NCBI RefSeq assembly: GCF_003254395.2
Contig: NC_037645.1
Coordinates: 8,307,229-8,371,228 of the forward strand
DNA length: 64,000 bases
Origin: Apis mellifera
Taxonomy: Eukaryota; Arthropoda; Insecta; Hymenoptera; Apidae
Direction: 5' to 3'
A program made the position numbers and the translations under genes. Position 1 is the stretch's first letter. The number at the start of each line of letters is the position of its first letter. Shown here piece after piece: positions 62,920 through 64,000 of this stretch. Under the pieces are notes generated by a model. The model did no database searches, was not told the DNA's origin, and was given only the letters and a program-made list of their open reading frames with translations.

Positions 62920-62989
62920 TCTCGAATTTGTCGATTCAAACGAACTTGAAGAGGGACCGCGAATCTCGGATCGATCAATTAACGAAATC
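62920..62989 (+). CDS. Candidate common downstream exon of the large gene
   Basis: A strong acceptor (nine T then CAG, 62917-62919) precedes this segment. Read in the phase left by exons A, B and C it is open for 24 codons (SNLSIQTNLKRDRESRIDQL and on), hydrophilic and helix-prone, up to a TGA at 62991. A weak donor (GTGATT) overlaps that stop, so the piece could be an internal exon or a short terminal exon. Phase match and acceptor quality are the main evidence. No homologue recognised. Confidence 0.33.
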
Positions 62990-62994
62990 GTGAT

Positions 62995-63520
62995 TGAAAG
63001 GGCAACGAACGGGGACAGTTACAATGGACACGCGCTTAACCCAGTTCCAAGACGAATTTCGGCCGGCCCGTTTATGGAAATCCAACGTTGGCGCAATAGT
63101 TGCACGAATTCCAGGAACCGAATTACATCGAATTTGAGGTGGCGGAAACGCGCGCGTCATCGCCACCCCGCCCCACCCAACCCCATTAGTTTCTCGGTGG
63201 GTACGGGCTGCCCCCGCAAAATGCCTCTCGCGTAATTGCGAATTGCCATCGTTGCGCGTTCGACGATCGATTTCCACGAGAGCGCGACGAGACGATTCGT
63301 CGTTGTTCCTCCACCGAATCGGGTTACCAGTTAATTTCACGTCGTTCGCAACGCGGGATCGTATTACCGCCTGTAACAACGTTTCATCCTCGATTCGGGC
63401 TCGACCCCGATATATCTGAATTTCGTTTATTCCCCTCTCCCCTTCCCCCGCCCTCCCCCTCCCCTCCTCCCCGCCGCGATTAACTGCCATTCTCTTCCTG
63501 CGCGGACCGCTTTATTACTT
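62995..63520. other. GC-rich block near right edge
   Basis: CpG-rich with a pyrimidine tract (63430-63475). A 171-codon minus-strand frame covers it, but it is Arg/Gly/Asn-rich without a recognisable domain or splice context, so I read it as regulatory or intronic DNA. The last 480 bp are AT-rich with nothing supported. Confidence 0.3.
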
Positions 63521-64000
63521 TCATCTCTCGTCACCCACCTTCCTTTACTGTCACAATACCCTCCCACTTGCCATTTCTATTTCGATTTAATTGTGATATT
63601 TTCTTAGCGAAGCGACAGCCTCGACCCGATTGCGACTCGTTAAGCGTTTTAACGTTTGTGATGATCGTGTGGAAAATTCGTTTCTCGATATCAAAACGAA
63701 TCTCTAGGGCTTTAGCCTTTTCCTCGTCCCTGACACGCGAGACAATGGATCGGAGATAGATTCGTTTGTAACTTTTTGCTTTCCTAAATTGTTTCTCGAG
63801 TGTACATCGATTCCGTATAGAAACGTAGAGACGATTAATTTTACGCATCGATGGATTTTAAGGCCTCTTCTCGAATGATAATTAAAAGTGACGTATGAGA
63901 TTTGTTCGTTCAATTCGTTTCTCCGTTCCATGTTAAAATTTTCTTCTTTTGAAATTATTCGAGTTCGGATTCAAGATCGTATTATACGAAGTATGGTACC

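Noticed and set aside
62975..63490. 171-codon minus-strand ORF
   Set aside because: No recognisable domain, no matched splice site, unusual Arg/Asn/Gly composition typical of CpG-rich noncoding DNA in this window.

Overview
The window looks like nuclear DNA of an insect, most likely a bee of the genus Apis. It is AT-rich intron and intergenic sequence crossed by CpG-rich, GC-rich blocks. Splice sites are eukaryotic, short introns are 60-85 nt beside introns of several kb, AT microsatellites are frequent, and one satellite carries the arthropod telomere word TTAGG. There is no bacterial operon, CRISPR array, rRNA or convincing tRNA. No database search was possible, so species and orthologue names are not claimed.

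Left part (0-26 kb): small secreted proteins, mostly on the minus strand. Gene 1 (4490 to 124) has three coding exons and a 153-aa product. Gene 2 (23620 to 18326) has five coding exons and a 215-aa product. Both have an N-terminal signal peptide interrupted at codon phase 2 by a first intron of about 4 kb, and both have highly acidic segments. This layout is common among insect cuticle and other secreted-protein genes. A third, single-exon secreted peptide gene (86 aa) lies at 25883-25623. A weak plus-strand secreted peptide candidate lies at 16759-16983. Between and inside these genes are a mariner-type MITE (6648-6865) and two long minisatellites (9.7-10.5 kb and 20.5-21.5 kb).

Middle part (26-48 kb): the 5' portion of a large plus-strand gene. 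Its dominant feature is one GC-rich 4.16-kb exon (37403-41562) with 1376 codons of a disordered, charged, Pro/Ser-rich scaffold-like protein. It ends at a phase-1 donor. Two more potential first coding exons (46153-46249 and 48056-48095) also end at phase-1 donors, in CpG-rich DNA with NRF-1/ewg-like palindromes and a full CRE. I infer one gene with alternative promoters and N-termini feeding a common downstream exon. A candidate for that exon is at 62920-62989; the rest would lie beyond the right edge. Three minisatellite arrays lie upstream (28.97, 30.47 and 36.48 kb).

Right part (48-64 kb): apparently intronic or intergenic. It holds a perfect 50-bp duplication, a 15-bp minisatellite, an eight-copy satellite with a 516-bp higher-order period, and GC-rich promoter-like blocks near 57.5-58 and 63-63.5 kb. 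No exon there is well supported apart from the 62.9-kb candidate.
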